Source: Candidatus Arsenophonus lipoptenae (GTDB taxonomy: Bacteria; Pseudomonadota; Gammaproteobacteria; Enterobacterales; Enterobacteriaceae). Taken from it: a stretch of 64,000 bases of DNA. A program made the position numbers and the translations under genes. The stretch is taken from NCBI RefSeq assembly GCF_001534665.1, contig NZ_CP013920.1:434001-498000 (forward strand), in the 5' to 3' direction. Below, piece after piece: positions 31,419-42,251 of this stretch. Each line of letters opens with the position of its first letter. The stretch's first letter is position 1. The notes below the pieces were generated by a model, which had not been told where the DNA came from, made no database searches, and saw only the letters and a program-made list of their open reading frames with translations.

Positions 31419-34070
31419 ATGATTAACAAAAGTACAACTGAAATCCGTCAAATGTTTCTAACATTTTTTCAAAATAAGGGACATAAAATTATACCAGGTA
31501 GTTCATTAATACCAAATAATGATCAAACATTATTATTTACTAATGCTGGTATGAACCAATTTAAAAATATATTTTTAGGATTAGAGTCAATAAATCATTC
31601 TCGAATTACAACTGCACAACATTGTATTAGAGCTGGAGGCAAACACAATGATTTAAAAAATGTTGGTTATACTAACAGACATCATACTTTTTTTGAAATG
31701 TTGGGTAATTTTAGTTTTGATGATTATTTTAAACAAGATGCCATAAAATACGCATGGGAGTTACTTACTGGAAAAAATTGGTTTAATATACCAGAGAATC
31801 GATTTTGGATTACTACTTATCATACTGATGATGAGTCATATAATATTTGGATAAAGGAAATAGGTATCCCAGAAGATCGTGTTATTAGAATAGGTGATAA
31901 TAAAGGTTCTATTTATGCATCTGATAATTTTTGGCAAATGGGTAATACTGGTCCTTGTGGTCCTTGTACAGAGATATTTTACGATCATGGTGAATCTATT
32001 ATAGGAAATTTACCAGGTTCGGTTGATGGATATGGTGATCGCTATACTGAAATATGGAATATAGTTTTTATGCAATTTAATCGATATAATGATGGAAGTT
32101 TAAAGCTATTATCAAAACCATTTGTTGATACAGGTATGGGATTAGAACGTATTTCTGCTGTTTTACAAAATGTTCATTCAAATTATGAAATTGATATCTT
32201 TCGTGAATTAATTGCTTCTATTTCCAAATTAATTATGTTATCTGATTTTAATAATAATTCAAGTAATAAATCACTACGTGTGATCGCTGATCACATTAGA
32301 TCTAGCGTTTTTCTTATTTCAGATGGCGTATTTCCTTCTAATGAAGGTCGTGGTTATGTATTACGTCGTATTATTCGTAGAGCTATTTATCATGGATATA
32401 TGATAGGGGTTAAGGGTTTATTTTTTTACAAATTAGTAAAACCATTAATTTATTTGTTGGATAATAATAAAATAGAATCTCAACAAATCACTATTGAAAA
32501 AATATTAATGAATGAGGAAAGACAATTCTTACGTATTTTAGATCGTGGAATTAAATTATTAGATTATGAATTATCTCAATTACAAGGTGACATATTAACT
32601 GGTGAAATAGTATTTCTTCTTTATGATACTTATGGGGTTCCATTTGATGTAACTGCTGATATTTGTTATGAACGTGGTATTAAATTTGATGAATTAGGAT
32701 TTTATGCTGCTATGGAACAACAAAAATCTAAATCACGAAATTCTAGTATATTCACTAGTAATTATAATAATATTATTAAAATAGATAAAAATAGTGATTT
32801 TTCAGGCTATGAAAAAATTATACAACGATCTAAAGTGACTGCTATTTTTAAAAATGATCAATTTGTTAATGTTTTACATCAAAATGAGAACGGCATTATT
32901 ATTTGTGATAAAACTTGTTTTTATGCTGAATCAGGTGGTCAAGTTGGTGATAGTGGGATAATTAGTAATAATTATTTTCAATTCGTTGTATCTGATACAA
33001 AGAAATATGCTAAAGCTATTGGACATATTGGCAAATTAATCAGTGGTTCAATATCGTTAAATGATTTAGTTAATACACAAATAGATATTAAACGTCGTAA
33101 TGCTATTAGTATTAATCATTCTGCAACGCATTTATTGCATGCAGCTTTACGTAAAGTATTAGGAAATCATGTAATTCAGCAAGGATCTTTAGTAACTGAT
33201 AAATATTTACGTTTCGATTTTAATCATTTTTCTGCAATGACTGCTATAGAAATAGATAAAATTGAAAATATTGTAAATTATCAAATTCGTAAAAATCATT
33301 CTATTGTTACAACACTGATGTATTTAGAAGAAGCAAAAGAAAAAGGTTTAGTAATCTTTAAAAATGATAGATGCAATGTAAAAGTACGTGTTCTTAATAT
33401 AGGAGATTTTTCAACTGAATTGTGTTGTGGTACACATGCTAATCGTACTGGTGATATAGGATTATTTCGTATTAATAGTGAATCGAGTATTGCTGCAGGA
33501 ATTCGTAGAATAGAAGCAGTAACAGGTCAAGTTGCTATAGATCTTATGCGATCTCAATCACATCTTTTATCAGAAATTTCTAAATTAATAAATACTGATG
33601 TTAATAATCTATTAAAAAAAATTAAAGTTACTTTAGATAAAGTAAAGTTATTAGAAAAATCGTTAAATGAGTTAAAATGGAAACAAGTTGCTCAAAAAAT
33701 TATTTCTTTACATAAGCAAGTTAAAAAAATAAATGAAGTTAATTTATTAATAACTAATGTAGATAATATGGATTTTAATCAGTTACGTATGATTGTTGAT
33801 GGTTTGAAAAATAAATTAAAATTAGCAATTATTGTTTTATTTACCATATATAATGGTAAAGTTAATATAACTGTTGGTGTGACAAGTAATCTATCTACTA
33901 AAATTAATGCCAATGATTTAATTATGTTTGTTTCTCAAAGATTAGGTGGAAAAGGAGGTGGCCGTGCTGATATAGCGCAATGTGTTATATCTAATATCAC
34001 AATAGTTCATGATTTATTATTTTTAATTGAAGAATGGATTTATTCACGTTTAAGACTAATGAATAAATAA
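31419..34070 (+). CDS. alaS: Alanyl-tRNA synthetase
   Basis: Charges tRNA-Ala and hydrolyses mischarged Ser/Gly. It has 883 residues (E. coli 876). The class II core has [27 protein letters not shown], the [15 protein letters not shown] motif and RVIADHIRS. The editing domain has [11 protein letters not shown] and [12 protein letters not shown] (zinc ligands). The C-terminal C-Ala part ends with the glycine-rich [11 protein letters not shown]. The start follows AGGATAAAT. Synteny alaS-csrA-tRNA-Ser-tRNA-Arg-gshA is that of E. coli. Confidence 0.97.
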   Translation: MINKSTTEIRQMFLTFFQNKGHKIIPGSSLIPNNDQTLLFTNAGMNQFKNIFLGLESINHSRITTAQHCIRAGGKHNDLKNVGYTNRHHTFFEMLGNFSFDDYFKQDAIKYAWELLTGKNWFNIPENRFWITTYHTDDESYNIWIKEIGIPEDRVIRIGDNKGSIYASDNFWQMGNTGPCGPCTEIFYDHGESIIGNLPGSVDGYGDRYTEIWNIVFMQFNRYNDGSLKLLSKPFVDTGMGLERISAVLQNVHSNYEIDIFRELIASISKLIMLSDFNNNSSNKSLRVIADHIRSSVFLISDGVFPSNEGRGYVLRRIIRRAIYHGYMIGVKGLFFYKLVKPLIYLLDNNKIESQQITIEKILMNEERQFLRILDRGIKLLDYELSQLQGDILTGEIVFLLYDTYGVPFDVTADICYERGIKFDELGFYAAMEQQKSKSRNSSIFTSNYNNIIKIDKNSDFSGYEKIIQRSKVTAIFKNDQFVNVLHQNENGIIICDKTCFYAESGGQVGDSGIISNNYFQFVVSDTKKYAKAIGHIGKLISGSISLNDLVNTQIDIKRRNAISINHSATHLLHAALRKVLGNHVIQQGSLVTDKYLRFDFNHFSAMTAIEIDKIENIVNYQIRKNHSIVTTLMYLEEAKEKGLVIFKNDRCNVKVRVLNIGDFSTELCCGTHANRTGDIGLFRINSESSIAAGIRRIEAVTGQVAIDLMRSQSHLLSEISKLINTDVNNLLKKIKVTLDKVKLLEKSLNELKWKQVAQKIISLHKQVKKINEVNLLITNVDNMDFNQLRMIVDGLKNKLKLAIIVLFTIYNGKVNITVGVTSNLSTKINANDLIMFVSQRLGGKGGGRADIAQCVISNITIVHDLLFLIEEWIYSRLRLMNK

Positions 34071-34232
34071 AATTATATAATTTATAATCAATATATAGAT
34101 TTAATAAAAATTAAATATTAGTATTATATTTATTTAATGTTTTAGTATCATTGTTTTGCGTTTTCATAATATATAATAGATAATAGATAGGTATAAATAA
34201 AAGAAATTATTTTAATTTTCAAGGAGTAAAGA

Positions 34233-34415
34233 ATGCTTATTCTGACTCGTCGAGTTGGTGAAACGCTCATGATAGGAGATGATATAACAGTAACAGTATT
34301 AGGTGTAAAAGGCAACCAAGTGCGAATAGGAGTTAATGCTCCTAGAGAAATCTTTGTTCATCGTGAAGAAATTTATCAACGGATACAAGCTGAAAAAGTC
34401 CAGCCTAGTAAATAG
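34233..34415 (+). CDS. csrA: Carbon storage regulator CsrA
   Basis: RNA-binding dimer that represses or stabilises mRNAs by binding GGA motifs near ribosome sites. It has 60 residues (E. coli 61). The RNA-binding N-terminus [20 protein letters not shown] and the [19 protein letters not shown] segment are essentially unchanged. It has a strong ribosome site (AAGGAG, 7 bp before ATG). Its position 162 bp after alaS is ancestral. Confidence 0.97.
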   Translation: MLILTRRVGETLMIGDDITVTVLGVKGNQVRIGVNAPREIFVHREEIYQRIQAEKVQPSK

Positions 34416-34716
34416 ATAATTATATCAATCGTTTGTTATTTTATATACTATTAATATGCTTGTAACTTAAAGTTTTTGTAATCATTTAAAATTTGTATTC
34501 GTTACATTTATGTAACTTACAATAAATATTATTTAGATAAATTCTTTTTTTAGATTTTTAATCAAATTATTTTTATTTTGTTATTTATTAATTTTATTTA
34601 AATGTAAATTGATTTATAATTTACTTATAAGATATATAAAAATTTTGTTTTTTTGAATGATTAATTATATATTTTAAAATGTATAATTAATTTATAACTA
34701 TAAAACATTAAATTAT
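34416..34716. other. Spacer after csrA
   Basis: About 300 bp of A/T-rich DNA between csrA and the promoter-like elements of the tRNA pair. Nothing else is recognised. Confidence 0.35.
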
Positions 34717-34745
34717 TTGATTTTTAAAATTTAGAAAAGTAATAT
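34717..34745 (+). promoter_or_regulatory. Candidate promoter of the tRNA-Ser/tRNA-Arg pair
   Basis: TTGATT (34717-34722) and TAATAT (34740-34745) are 17 bp apart, about 50 bp before tRNA-Ser. The match is moderate and such boxes are frequent by chance at this base composition. Confidence 0.35.
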
Positions 34746-34796
34746 AAATGATATTATATCAACGGATATCATATAATTATATTAATTTTATTTTAT

Positions 34797-34889
34797 GGTG
34801 AGGTGGCCGAGAGGTTGAAGGCGCTCCCCTGCTAAGGGAGTATGTTGTTAATAACTGCATCGAGGGTTCGAATCTCTCCCTCACCGCCA
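34797..34889 (+). tRNA. tRNA-Ser (anticodon GCT)
   Basis: A 93-nt class II tRNA like E. coli serV: acceptor GGTGAGG/CCTCACC, anticodon arm CTCCCCTGCTAAGGGAG, long variable arm, T-loop TTCGAAT, encoded CCA after discriminator G. Confidence 0.97.
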
Positions 34890-34899
34890 TGTTAATAAT

Positions 34900-34974
34900 G
34901 CATCCATAGCTCAGTTTGGATAGAGTACTCGGCTACGAACCGGGTGGTCGGAGGTTCGAATCCTTCTGGATGCG
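34900..34974 (+). tRNA. tRNA-Arg (anticodon ACG), CCA not encoded
   Basis: Acceptor GCATCCA/TGGATGC, anticodon loop CTACGAA, T-loop TTCGAAT, as in E. coli argV. The discriminator is G and is followed by TAG instead of CCA. The A34 wobble base is the substrate of TadA. The discriminator G is also the first base of a 20-bp hairpin arm. Confidence 0.96.
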
Positions 34975-35019
34975 TAGAATATAAAACCTTGTCAATTAAG
35001 ACAAGGTTTTATATTCTAC
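34974..35019 (+). terminator. 20-bp perfect hairpin after tRNA-Arg (probable bidirectional terminator)
   Basis: Arms 34974-34993 and 35000-35019 pair perfectly around AATTAA. The inner core AAAACCTTGTC/GACAAGGTTTT has the A-stem-T layout of a bidirectional intrinsic terminator. It starts on the tRNA discriminator base, leaving no trailer between tRNA and stem. Confidence 0.7.
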
Positions 35020-35154
35020 GATATATATAATTATTAATACATATTTTTTTAATTTTAAATTAGATATAAGACAATAATTTAAATTATTTTCGTAAAAGTT
35101 ACTTTTAACAGTAATAATTAATAATTAATAATTAATAAATAACGGAAGATAATT

Positions 35155-36714
35155 TTGATTCCTAATGTATCAAAAAATCTATTTTTATTAAATTCATATC
35201 CTAATATTTTTAATGATATCCGTCGAGGAATTGAACGTGAAACATTAAGAATTACCCAAAAAGGAAGATTAGCTCAGTCACAACATCCTAATAGTTTAGG
35301 AAAAGCATTAACCCATCCATGGATTACAACTGATTTTGCAGAATCTTTATTAGAATTTATTACTCCTGTTAATAATAATATTAGGTATGATTTGGCATTT
35401 TTAAGAGATTTATATCGATATACAATACGTAATCTTGATAATGAATTGTTATGGCCATTAAGTATACCTTGTTTTATAGAACATCAAGATAATATAAAAC
35501 TTGCTAAATATGGTGTTTCCAATATAGGTCGTTTTAAAACATTATATAGAGAAGGATTAAAAAATCGTTATGGTGCTTTTATGCAAACAATTGCTGGTAT
35601 ACATTATAATTTTTCATTGCCAATTAAATTTTGGCAAATATTAATAGGAATTAAAGATGCTGAAAGCGGCAAAGAAAAAATTTCTGCTGGTTATTTTAGA
35701 CTTATTAGAAATTATTATCGTTTTGGTTGGGTTATTCCATATTTATTTGGTGCTTCTCCGGCAATTTATAGTTCTTTTGTTAAAGATAGATCTAGGAAAT
35801 TAAATTTTGAAAAAACATCTACAGGAATCTATTATTTGCCTTATGCAACATCATTAAGAATGAGTGCTGTAGGATATAATAATAAATTTCAAAATCATTT
35901 AAAAATTAATTTAAATAATTTAAAAAATTATATTGGATTAATTCAACAAGCTATAAAAAAACCATCACCTGAGTTTGTAAAATTAGGTATTTATAATAAA
36001 TATGGACAATATTTACAATTAAATACTAATATTTTGCAAATTGAAAATGAATTTTATGCTCCTATTCGTCCCAAACGTGTACTTATTGGTAATGAATCAT
36101 CGTCATATGCATTATTAAAACGTGGAATTGAATATATTGAAGTTAGATCTTTGGATATTAATCCTTTTAATGCTATTGGTATTGATGAAATTCAGATTCT
36201 TTTTCTTGATCTCTTTTTGATTTGGTGTGTTTTAGCAGATTCACCATTAATGGATGAAAAAGAATTGAATTGCTGTAGATATAATTGGAATAAGGTTATT
36301 CTTGAAGGGCGTAAACCAGGACAAATAATTGCTATTAATTGTGGTAAATTAATAAAACCTTTAAAAGATGTAGGTCGGATTTTATTTGATAATTTAATAA
36401 AAATTGTTGATATGTTAGAATACATCGATAAAACAAGATATGAGAAAATTTTCTCTCAACTAACTATAATGTTTGATAATCCAGATCTCACTTATTCTGG
36501 AAAAATATTATCACCTATGATTGAAAAAGGTATTAGTTATTATGGATTACAGTTATCGCAATATTATTATAAACAGTTAAATAATGAATCTTATGAAGTT
36601 ATAAATTCTACTAAATTTACTAATATCTGTCATAATTCAATTTATAAACAATTAGAAATTGAACAAAGAGATAAAATGAGTTTTGATAATTATTTAAAAT
36701 TTTATTTTAAATAA
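35155..36714 (+). CDS. gshA: Glutamate-cysteine ligase
   Basis: First step of glutathione synthesis. It has 519 residues (E. coli 518). The start is TTG, giving MIPNVSKN; E. coli gshA also starts at UUG with MIPDVSQ, so the unusual start is ancestral. Landmarks are RGIERETLRI, the Mg/ATP-binding AESLLEFITP, NRYGAFMQTIAGIHYNFSLP, RNYYRFGWVIPYLFGASPA, YIEVRSLDINPF and ILEGRKPG. It follows the tRNA pair; yqaB of E. coli is gone. It provides redox buffering beside sodA. Confidence 0.96.
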   Translation: MIPNVSKNLFLLNSYPNIFNDIRRGIERETLRITQKGRLAQSQHPNSLGKALTHPWITTDFAESLLEFITPVNNNIRYDLAFLRDLYRYTIRNLDNELLWPLSIPCFIEHQDNIKLAKYGVSNIGRFKTLYREGLKNRYGAFMQTIAGIHYNFSLPIKFWQILIGIKDAESGKEKISAGYFRLIRNYYRFGWVIPYLFGASPAIYSSFVKDRSRKLNFEKTSTGIYYLPYATSLRMSAVGYNNKFQNHLKINLNNLKNYIGLIQQAIKKPSPEFVKLGIYNKYGQYLQLNTNILQIENEFYAPIRPKRVLIGNESSSYALLKRGIEYIEVRSLDINPFNAIGIDEIQILFLDLFLIWCVLADSPLMDEKELNCCRYNWNKVILEGRKPGQIIAINCGKLIKPLKDVGRILFDNLIKIVDMLEYIDKTRYEKIFSQLTIMFDNPDLTYSGKILSPMIEKGISYYGLQLSQYYYKQLNNESYEVINSTKFTNICHNSIYKQLEIEQRDKMSFDNYLKFYFK

Positions 36715-36786
36715 AAAAATAAAATATTTTAGATTAATTAATAGAATAATTTCTTAAGAAGAATAAGAACTATAAAATTTAAGTTG

Positions 36787-38076
36787 TCACGTTCTTTTTT
36801 TTGTTGTAAATGGCACTTCTATAGGTGTTGCTATTATTTTTTTTATTACATTACCGTTGATAGCTAATACTTTAAAACAATATTTACCTATCTTAATTTG
36901 AGTATTTATTTTTGGAATATCTCCTAATTCTTCTAATAATAAACCATTTATAGTTCTAGCCCCATCAACAGGTAAATCCCAATTTAAAGCCTTGTTTAAT
37001 TCCCTTATATTAGTGGTACCATCAATTAAAATAGAACCATCTTTTTGTAGTAAAATTTCTTCATCCAAACTTGGAAATATTGAAGTAGTAAAATCACCAA
37101 CAATTTCTTCAAGAATATCTTCTACTGTTACTAATCCTTGAATATCGCCATATTCATCAACAATAATACCTACTTTTTCATTATTTCGTTGAAATTTTAT
37201 AAGTTGTATATTTAATGGTGTGTTTTCTGGGATGAAATAAATTTCATCGGCAGCTCTTATTAAATTTTTTTTATTGAATTCTTTTTTTTTAACCATGAGA
37301 CGATATGCTTCACGAACACGTAACATACCAATCATATCGTCAAGTGTATCACGATAAAGAACAATTCTTCCGTGTGGTGTATGAGTTAACTGCCTTATAA
37401 TAGATTTCCATTCATCATTAACATTAATTCCAATGATTTCATTTCTTGGCACCATAATTTCTTCTACAGTCACTTTTTCTAAATCTAAAATTGAAATTAA
37501 CATATCTTGGTTACGACTAGATAGTTTGCTTTTAGATTCATTAACAATTGTACGTAATTCATCTTTACTAATTGCATCGCTATTTATAATAGGTGATTTG
37601 ATACCTAATAAATGCATAAATATAAATGTAATATTATTAAATAACCAGATAATTGGTAGCATTAATTTTTGTAATGGTTTTAATAGTAGACTACTATTGA
37701 ATGCTACTTTTTCTGGATAAAGTGTAGCCATTGTTTTTGGTAACACTTCAGCAAAAATCAAGATTATAATAGTTAAGCTACTAGTGGCAATAACAACACC
37801 AATATCACCGTATAGTTTCATACCAATAATGGTTGCCAATGATGATGCTAAAATATTAATTAAATTATTACTTATTAAAATAAGACTGATTAAACGATCA
37901 GGTTGTTTTAAAAGAATTTCAACTCTACGAGCAGCTGAATGCCCGTGTTTTGATAAATGACGTAATTTATATTTATTTATCATCATCATCCCTGTTTCTG
38001 ATGCAGAAAAATATGCAGATAAAATAATCATTATAATTAATATTATAATTAAAGTATTTATTGATATTTGCTCCAA
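36787..38076 (-). CDS. yfjD: CNNM/CorC-type transporter-associated protein YfjD
   Basis: A CorB/CNNM-like membrane protein; members are linked to Mg2+ and cobalt handling, and the exact role of YfjD is unsettled. It has 429 residues. Four hydrophobic segments (DUF21, about residues 5-150) begin with the conserved SAYFSASETGMM. A pair of CBS domains (EIMVPRNEIIGIN and VGIIVDEYGDIQGLVTVEDILEEIVGD) follows, then a CorC_HlyC C-terminal domain. It is divergent from ffh, as in E. coli where ypjD lies between the two; ypjD is lost. Confidence 0.9.
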   Translation of the reverse strand: MEQISINTLIIILIIMIILSAYFSASETGMMMINKYKLRHLSKHGHSAARRVEILLKQPDRLISLILISNNLINILASSLATIIGMKLYGDIGVVIATSSLTIIILIFAEVLPKTMATLYPEKVAFNSSLLLKPLQKLMLPIIWLFNNITFIFMHLLGIKSPIINSDAISKDELRTIVNESKSKLSSRNQDMLISILDLEKVTVEEIMVPRNEIIGINVNDEWKSIIRQLTHTPHGRIVLYRDTLDDMIGMLRVREAYRLMVKKKEFNKKNLIRAADEIYFIPENTPLNIQLIKFQRNNEKVGIIVDEYGDIQGLVTVEDILEEIVGDFTTSIFPSLDEEILLQKDGSILIDGTTNIRELNKALNWDLPVDGARTINGLLLEELGDIPKINTQIKIGKYCFKVLAINGNVIKKIIATPIEVPFTTKKRT

Positions 38077-38681
38077 AATTAAATTCCTGTGTTAATTAGT
38101 AAATAAAAATATTTTTAAATACATATATATTTAAAATTTATTATAATAAATTCATTTTATTTATGAAATAAATATGCTATCCAAATTTAGATAATTAATA
38201 ATTTATTGTAAAATTAAATTTTAATACTTATTAAATTTAAAATGATTTAATTAAAGATTAAATACTTTTAATCTAAATACTTTTAATAAAATTTAAATAA
38301 TTCTAAAATTATATAGTTATAAATATATTATATTTTTATAAATTTTATAGTATATTTAATGACAGATATATTATAACTATTTAGTTATATGTAATTCTAT
38401 TTTTATTGAATAAACTAACTTAGATAACTTATTTTTTAAAATTAATTTTTTATTAGAAAACTTTTAGTTATGTTATATATATTAATATATTAGTATTAAA
38501 ATCTTTTCACTAAAATATTTTTTATTTAAATCTAAAATTAATAATATATCTTTTTAAGATTTAGTTTGTAATGCTTAAAAATAATTTTTTATGAATTTTA
38601 ATATATAATTTTAATATTCTTAAAAAGTTTTTTTGATTATTAAAAGTATTAATTTAAAATAAATCCAATAGAGTAAATAAT
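38077..38681. other. Divergent spacer between yfjD and ffh
   Basis: 605 bp of A/T-rich DNA with no recognisable ypjD fragment and no strong promoter. Confidence 0.4.
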
Positions 38682-40037
38682 ATGTTTGATAATTTAACAA
38701 ATAAATTTTCTAGTATATTAAGAAATATTAGTAGTCGTGGAAGATTAACTGAGAATAATATAAAAGAAACACTACGTGAAATTCGTATAGCATTATTAGA
38801 GGCTGATGTGGCTTTACCAGTTATTAGTGAATTTATTAAATTAATAAAAAAAGAAGCCATAGGGCAAGATATAAATAAAAATTTAACCCCAGGTCAAGAA
38901 TTTGTAAAAATTGTTCAAAAAAAACTAACAAAACTAATAGAAGGAGTTAGTGGTGTTTTAGATTTAGAATCACAAAAACCAAGTGTTATTTTTGTAGTTG
39001 GGTTACCAGGTTCTGGTAAAACTACTACTGTTGTTAAATTAGGAAAGTTATTAAAATATCAAAAGAAAAAAAAAGTTTTAGTTACTTCCATTGACGTTTA
39101 TCGTCCTGCTGCTATTAAACAATTAGAGGTACTGACTAAAATAGCTAATATAGATTTTTTTGCATCTAAATCTCATGATAAACCAATTACAATTGCTGTT
39201 AATGCACTACAACATACAAAAATAGAACTTTATGATGTGCTTATTGTTGATACTACAGGATATTTACATATTGATGAGTTTATGATGAAAGAAATTCAAA
39301 CTGTCCATAATGCTATTAATCCGATAGAAACATTATTTGTTGTAGATGCTATGGTTGGACAAGATATTGCACATGCATCTAAAATTTTTAATGAGAAATT
39401 ACTATTAACTGGAGTCATTTTAACTAAAATTGACAGTGATACTCGTGGAGGAGCAGCATTATCTATTCAATATATTACTGGTAAACCAATTAAGTTTTTA
39501 GGAATAGGAGAGAAAATTAATGATTTAGAGATTTTTTATGCTGAGAGAATAAGTTCTCGTATTCTTGGTATGGGGGATACTTTATCTTTTATTCAAGCAA
39601 TAGAAAATAAATTAAATAATAAAAAAATAAAAAATATTGCTTATAAATTTAAAAATAGTAATAGTTTTAATTTAAATGATTTTCTTGATCAGCTAAAATA
39701 TATGCGTAGTATTGGAGGTATAACTGCCTTATTAAATAAAATACCTAGTGTATTACAATGTTTTAATTTTATTGAATCAGATATTAATAATAAAACGTTA
39801 ATTAGAATGGAAGCTATTATTCGTTCAATGACAAATAAAGAACGAGAAAATCCAGAAATTATTAAAGGTTCACGTAAAAGACGTATTGCGCTTGGTTCTG
39901 GAACACAAGTACAGCATGTTAATAAATTGCTTAAACAATTTTATGATATGAAACATATTATAAAGAATGTAAAAAAAGGAGGATTATATAAATTAATATG
40001 TAAGATTAAGATGTTAAATAATTTTTATAGTAATTAA
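38682..40037 (+). CDS. ffh: Signal recognition particle protein Ffh (drifted)
   Basis: GTPase that with 4.5S RNA targets nascent membrane proteins to FtsY/Sec. It has 451 residues (E. coli 453), with an N domain, a G domain and an M domain. G1 GLPGSGKTTT is at 107-116, DVYRPAAIKQLE at about 138-149 and G4 TKID is intact. G3 reads DTTGY (190-194) where nearly all SRP GTPases have DTAGR, so the arginine is replaced. TKIDSDTRGGAALS replaces TKVDGDARGGAALS. The M domain keeps the RNA-binding IIKGSRKRRIALGSG, but the methionine-rich stretches have become Ile/Leu/Asn: about five Met remain after residue 330. Length and frame are intact, so it is probably functional. Confidence 0.94.
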   Translation: MFDNLTNKFSSILRNISSRGRLTENNIKETLREIRIALLEADVALPVISEFIKLIKKEAIGQDINKNLTPGQEFVKIVQKKLTKLIEGVSGVLDLESQKPSVIFVVGLPGSGKTTTVVKLGKLLKYQKKKKVLVTSIDVYRPAAIKQLEVLTKIANIDFFASKSHDKPITIAVNALQHTKIELYDVLIVDTTGYLHIDEFMMKEIQTVHNAINPIETLFVVDAMVGQDIAHASKIFNEKLLLTGVILTKIDSDTRGGAALSIQYITGKPIKFLGIGEKINDLEIFYAERISSRILGMGDTLSFIQAIENKLNNKKIKNIAYKFKNSNSFNLNDFLDQLKYMRSIGGITALLNKIPSVLQCFNFIESDINNKTLIRMEAIIRSMTNKERENPEIIKGSRKRRIALGSGTQVQHVNKLLKQFYDMKHIIKNVKKGGLYKLICKIKMLNNFYSN

Positions 40038-40164
40038 TTACTAATAATTAAGAATTTAATTCTTACTTGCTTTTTATAATAAAAATAATAAAATAAATTT
40101 AAATGTAATATTTAGCATATTTTATGATTTGTATCTCGCTAGAATTTTTTTGTTGAGGGAAGTT

Positions 40165-40434
40165 ATGGTATCAATCCGTTTAGCTCGTGGTGGTGTAAAA
40201 AAGCGTCCATTTTATCACATTGTTATTACAGATAGTCGTAATTCTCGTGATGGTAGATTTATCGAACGTCTAGGTTTCTTTGATCCTATATCAGGAGGTA
40301 AGTCTGAACAATTGCGTTTAGATTTAGATCGTATTAACTATTGGATTAGTATAGGAGCTAAAGCATCAGATCGTGTATTAACTTTAATAAAAAAATATAA
40401 AAATCATTTAAGTTTTGATGGTCATGTTAAATAA
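40165..40434 (+). CDS. rpsP: 30S ribosomal protein S16
   Basis: A small-subunit assembly protein. Starting at the ATG at 40165 (after GAGGGA) it has 89 residues and begins [11 protein letters not shown]. coli S16 is 82 and begins [36 protein letters not shown] and [14 protein letters not shown] are typical. The frame is open 12 codons further upstream, but that extension has no family support. It heads the classic rpsP-rimM-trmD-rplS operon. Confidence 0.96.
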   Translation: MVSIRLARGGVKKRPFYHIVITDSRNSRDGRFIERLGFFDPISGGKSEQLRLDLDRINYWISIGAKASDRVLTLIKKYKNHLSFDGHVK

Positions 40435-40978
40435 AAAAAATTATTTGCAGACGCCTATTAATCCAATTGCATTAGGAAGATTAGGATCTCCGTATGGTAT
40501 TCTTGGTTGGATTAGAGTGTATTTGTATACTGAATACATTGAAAATATTTTTAAATATCAACCGTTATTTGTTCGTTATTCTTATGAATGGAAACTGATA
40601 GAATTAGAGAAATGGAAATATCACAATAAATGTATTATTTTAAAAATAAAAAATATCAATAATAGAAGTTCTGCTATTTTGATGACTAATTTTGAAATTA
40701 TTATTGATTCAATACAATTACCTATTCTTAATGATAAGGAATATTATTGGAGGGATTTAATTGGTTGTGAGGTTATTACTATACAAGGATATTATAATTT
40801 AGGTTATGTTAAGGATTTAATAGATACTGGTGTAAATGATGTATTAATAATACAAGCAACTATAAACGATGCATTTCATATTAAAGAACGATTAATACCA
40901 TTTATTGATAAACAAGTAATAAAAACTATTAATTTTACTACTAATATTATTGAAGTAGATTGGGATCCTAAATTTTAA
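40424..40978 (+). CDS. rimM: Ribosome maturation factor RimM
   Basis: Assists assembly of the 30S head and binds S19. From the ATG at 40424 it has 184 residues (E. coli 182) and overlaps rpsP by 11 bp. Two further ATGs at 40415 and 40418 are in frame; I chose the one that best matches the family N-terminus. Motifs are [18 protein letters not shown], then the PRC-barrel part [34 protein letters not shown] and the terminal EVDWDP. Confidence 0.94.
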   Translation: MLNKKNYLQTPINPIALGRLGSPYGILGWIRVYLYTEYIENIFKYQPLFVRYSYEWKLIELEKWKYHNKCIILKIKNINNRSSAILMTNFEIIIDSIQLPILNDKEYYWRDLIGCEVITIQGYYNLGYVKDLIDTGVNDVLIIQATINDAFHIKERLIPFIDKQVIKTINFTTNIIEVDWDPKF

Positions 40979-41014
40979 ATTTTATATATTAAAAATATAT
41001 TAGTGAATAGAAAA

Positions 41015-41767
41015 ATGTTGATAGGGATAATTAGCTTATTTCCGGAAATGTTTCGTGCAATAACAGAATATGGAATTATAGGTCGAGCAGTAAAAAATGG
41101 TTTGTTAATTATACATTTTTGGAATCCAAGATATTACTCTCAAAATAAACATAAAACTATAGATGATCGGTTATATGGTGGTGGACGTGGTATGTTGATG
41201 ATGGCACAGCCACTTATAGATGCTATTCATGCAGCTAAATCTAAACTAGGAGGTGAAGAAGATGATATTAAGGTGATTTATTTATCCCCACAGGGACGTA
41301 AATTAAATCAACAAGATTTATATAAAATTATGGTTAATAACAAATTAATTCTAGTTTGTGGAAGATATAAAGGTATTGATGAACGTATTATTGAAATGGA
41401 AATTGATGAAGAATGGTCAATCGGTGATTATGTTTTGAGTGGGGGAGAATTGCCAGCAATGGTAATTATTGATGCAGTTGCTAGGTTGATTCCTGGTGTA
41501 TTAAATCATTATGAATCATTAAAAGATGATTCTTTTGTAACTGGATTACTTGATTGTCATCATTATACTAGGCCTAAAATATTTAATAACATACAAGTTC
41601 CTAGTGTTTTATTATCTGGTAATCATGCGAAAATAAAACGTTGGAGAAAAAAACATTCATTAGGTAGAACATGGTTGAGAAGACCAGATTTATTAGATAA
41701 TCTATTACTTACTGAAGAGGAAACAATTTTATTAACAGAATTTAAAAAAGAAATTAAAGATTGTTAA
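41015..41767 (+). CDS. trmD: tRNA (guanine-37-N1)-methyltransferase
   Basis: Makes m1G37 next to the anticodon, suppressing +1 frameshifts. It has 250 residues from the ATG at 41015 ([14 protein letters not shown]. coli [13 protein letters not shown]). A GTG at 41003 is an alternative. The SPOUT knot is present: [30 protein letters not shown] and [13 protein letters not shown]. The conserved DDRPYGGGPGM reads [11 protein letters not shown], so Pro53 and Pro58 are replaced by Leu and Arg. The gene is third in the rpsP operon. Confidence 0.95.
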   Translation: MLIGIISLFPEMFRAITEYGIIGRAVKNGLLIIHFWNPRYYSQNKHKTIDDRLYGGGRGMLMMAQPLIDAIHAAKSKLGGEEDDIKVIYLSPQGRKLNQQDLYKIMVNNKLILVCGRYKGIDERIIEMEIDEEWSIGDYVLSGGELPAMVIIDAVARLIPGVLNHYESLKDDSFVTGLLDCHHYTRPKIFNNIQVPSVLLSGNHAKIKRWRKKHSLGRTWLRRPDLLDNLLLTEEETILLTEFKKEIKDC

Positions 41768-41849
41768 ATTAAGTCTAGATTATAAAAAATATTTTTTATA
41801 CTTTTTGATAAATAGTAATTTTACAAGTACTAGGAATAAAATATTAATT

Positions 41850-42203
41850 ATGAGTAATATTATTTATGCTCTTGAACAGAAACAAATTAAACAAGATATA
41901 CCATTATTTCGTCCAGGTGATACCGTAGAAGTTAAGCTATGGGTGGTTGAAGGGTTAAAAAAACGGTTACAATCTTTTGAAGGTATTGTTATTGCTATTC
42001 GTAATAGAGGGTTACATTCAGCATTTGCTGTTCGTAAAATTTCTTATGGTGAAGGTGTTGAGAGAGTATTTCAGATACATTCACCAATTATAGATAGTAT
42101 TATAGTTCACCATTTAGGTTCGGTACGTAGAGCGAAATTATATTATTTACGTAAACTTTCTGGTAAAGCAGCTCGCATTAAAAAGCGTTTAAAAATAAAA
42201 TAA
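41850..42203 (+). CDS. rplS: 50S ribosomal protein L19
   Basis: A large-subunit protein near the intersubunit bridge. From the ATG at 41850 it has 117 residues (E. coli 115) and begins [51 protein letters not shown] and the KLYYLR-GKAARIK tail are conserved. The frame is open 15 codons upstream without family support. It is the last gene of the operon. Confidence 0.96.
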   Translation: MSNIIYALEQKQIKQDIPLFRPGDTVEVKLWVVEGLKKRLQSFEGIVIAIRNRGLHSAFAVRKISYGEGVERVFQIHSPIIDSIIVHHLGSVRRAKLYYLRKLSGKAARIKKRLKIK

Positions 42204-42251
42204 GTGTTTTTTAGAAAAATTGTCAAAAATATGGTGCATCATATATATGAT

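Noticed and set aside
36192..36425. 77-codon minus-strand frame inside gshA
   Set aside because: Antisense to a conserved part of GshA; no support as a gene.
37433..38860. Open frames antisense to yfjD (37433-37720) and to ffh (38654-38860)
   Set aside because: Shadows of conserved genes; composition follows the opposite strand and no start signals are seen.
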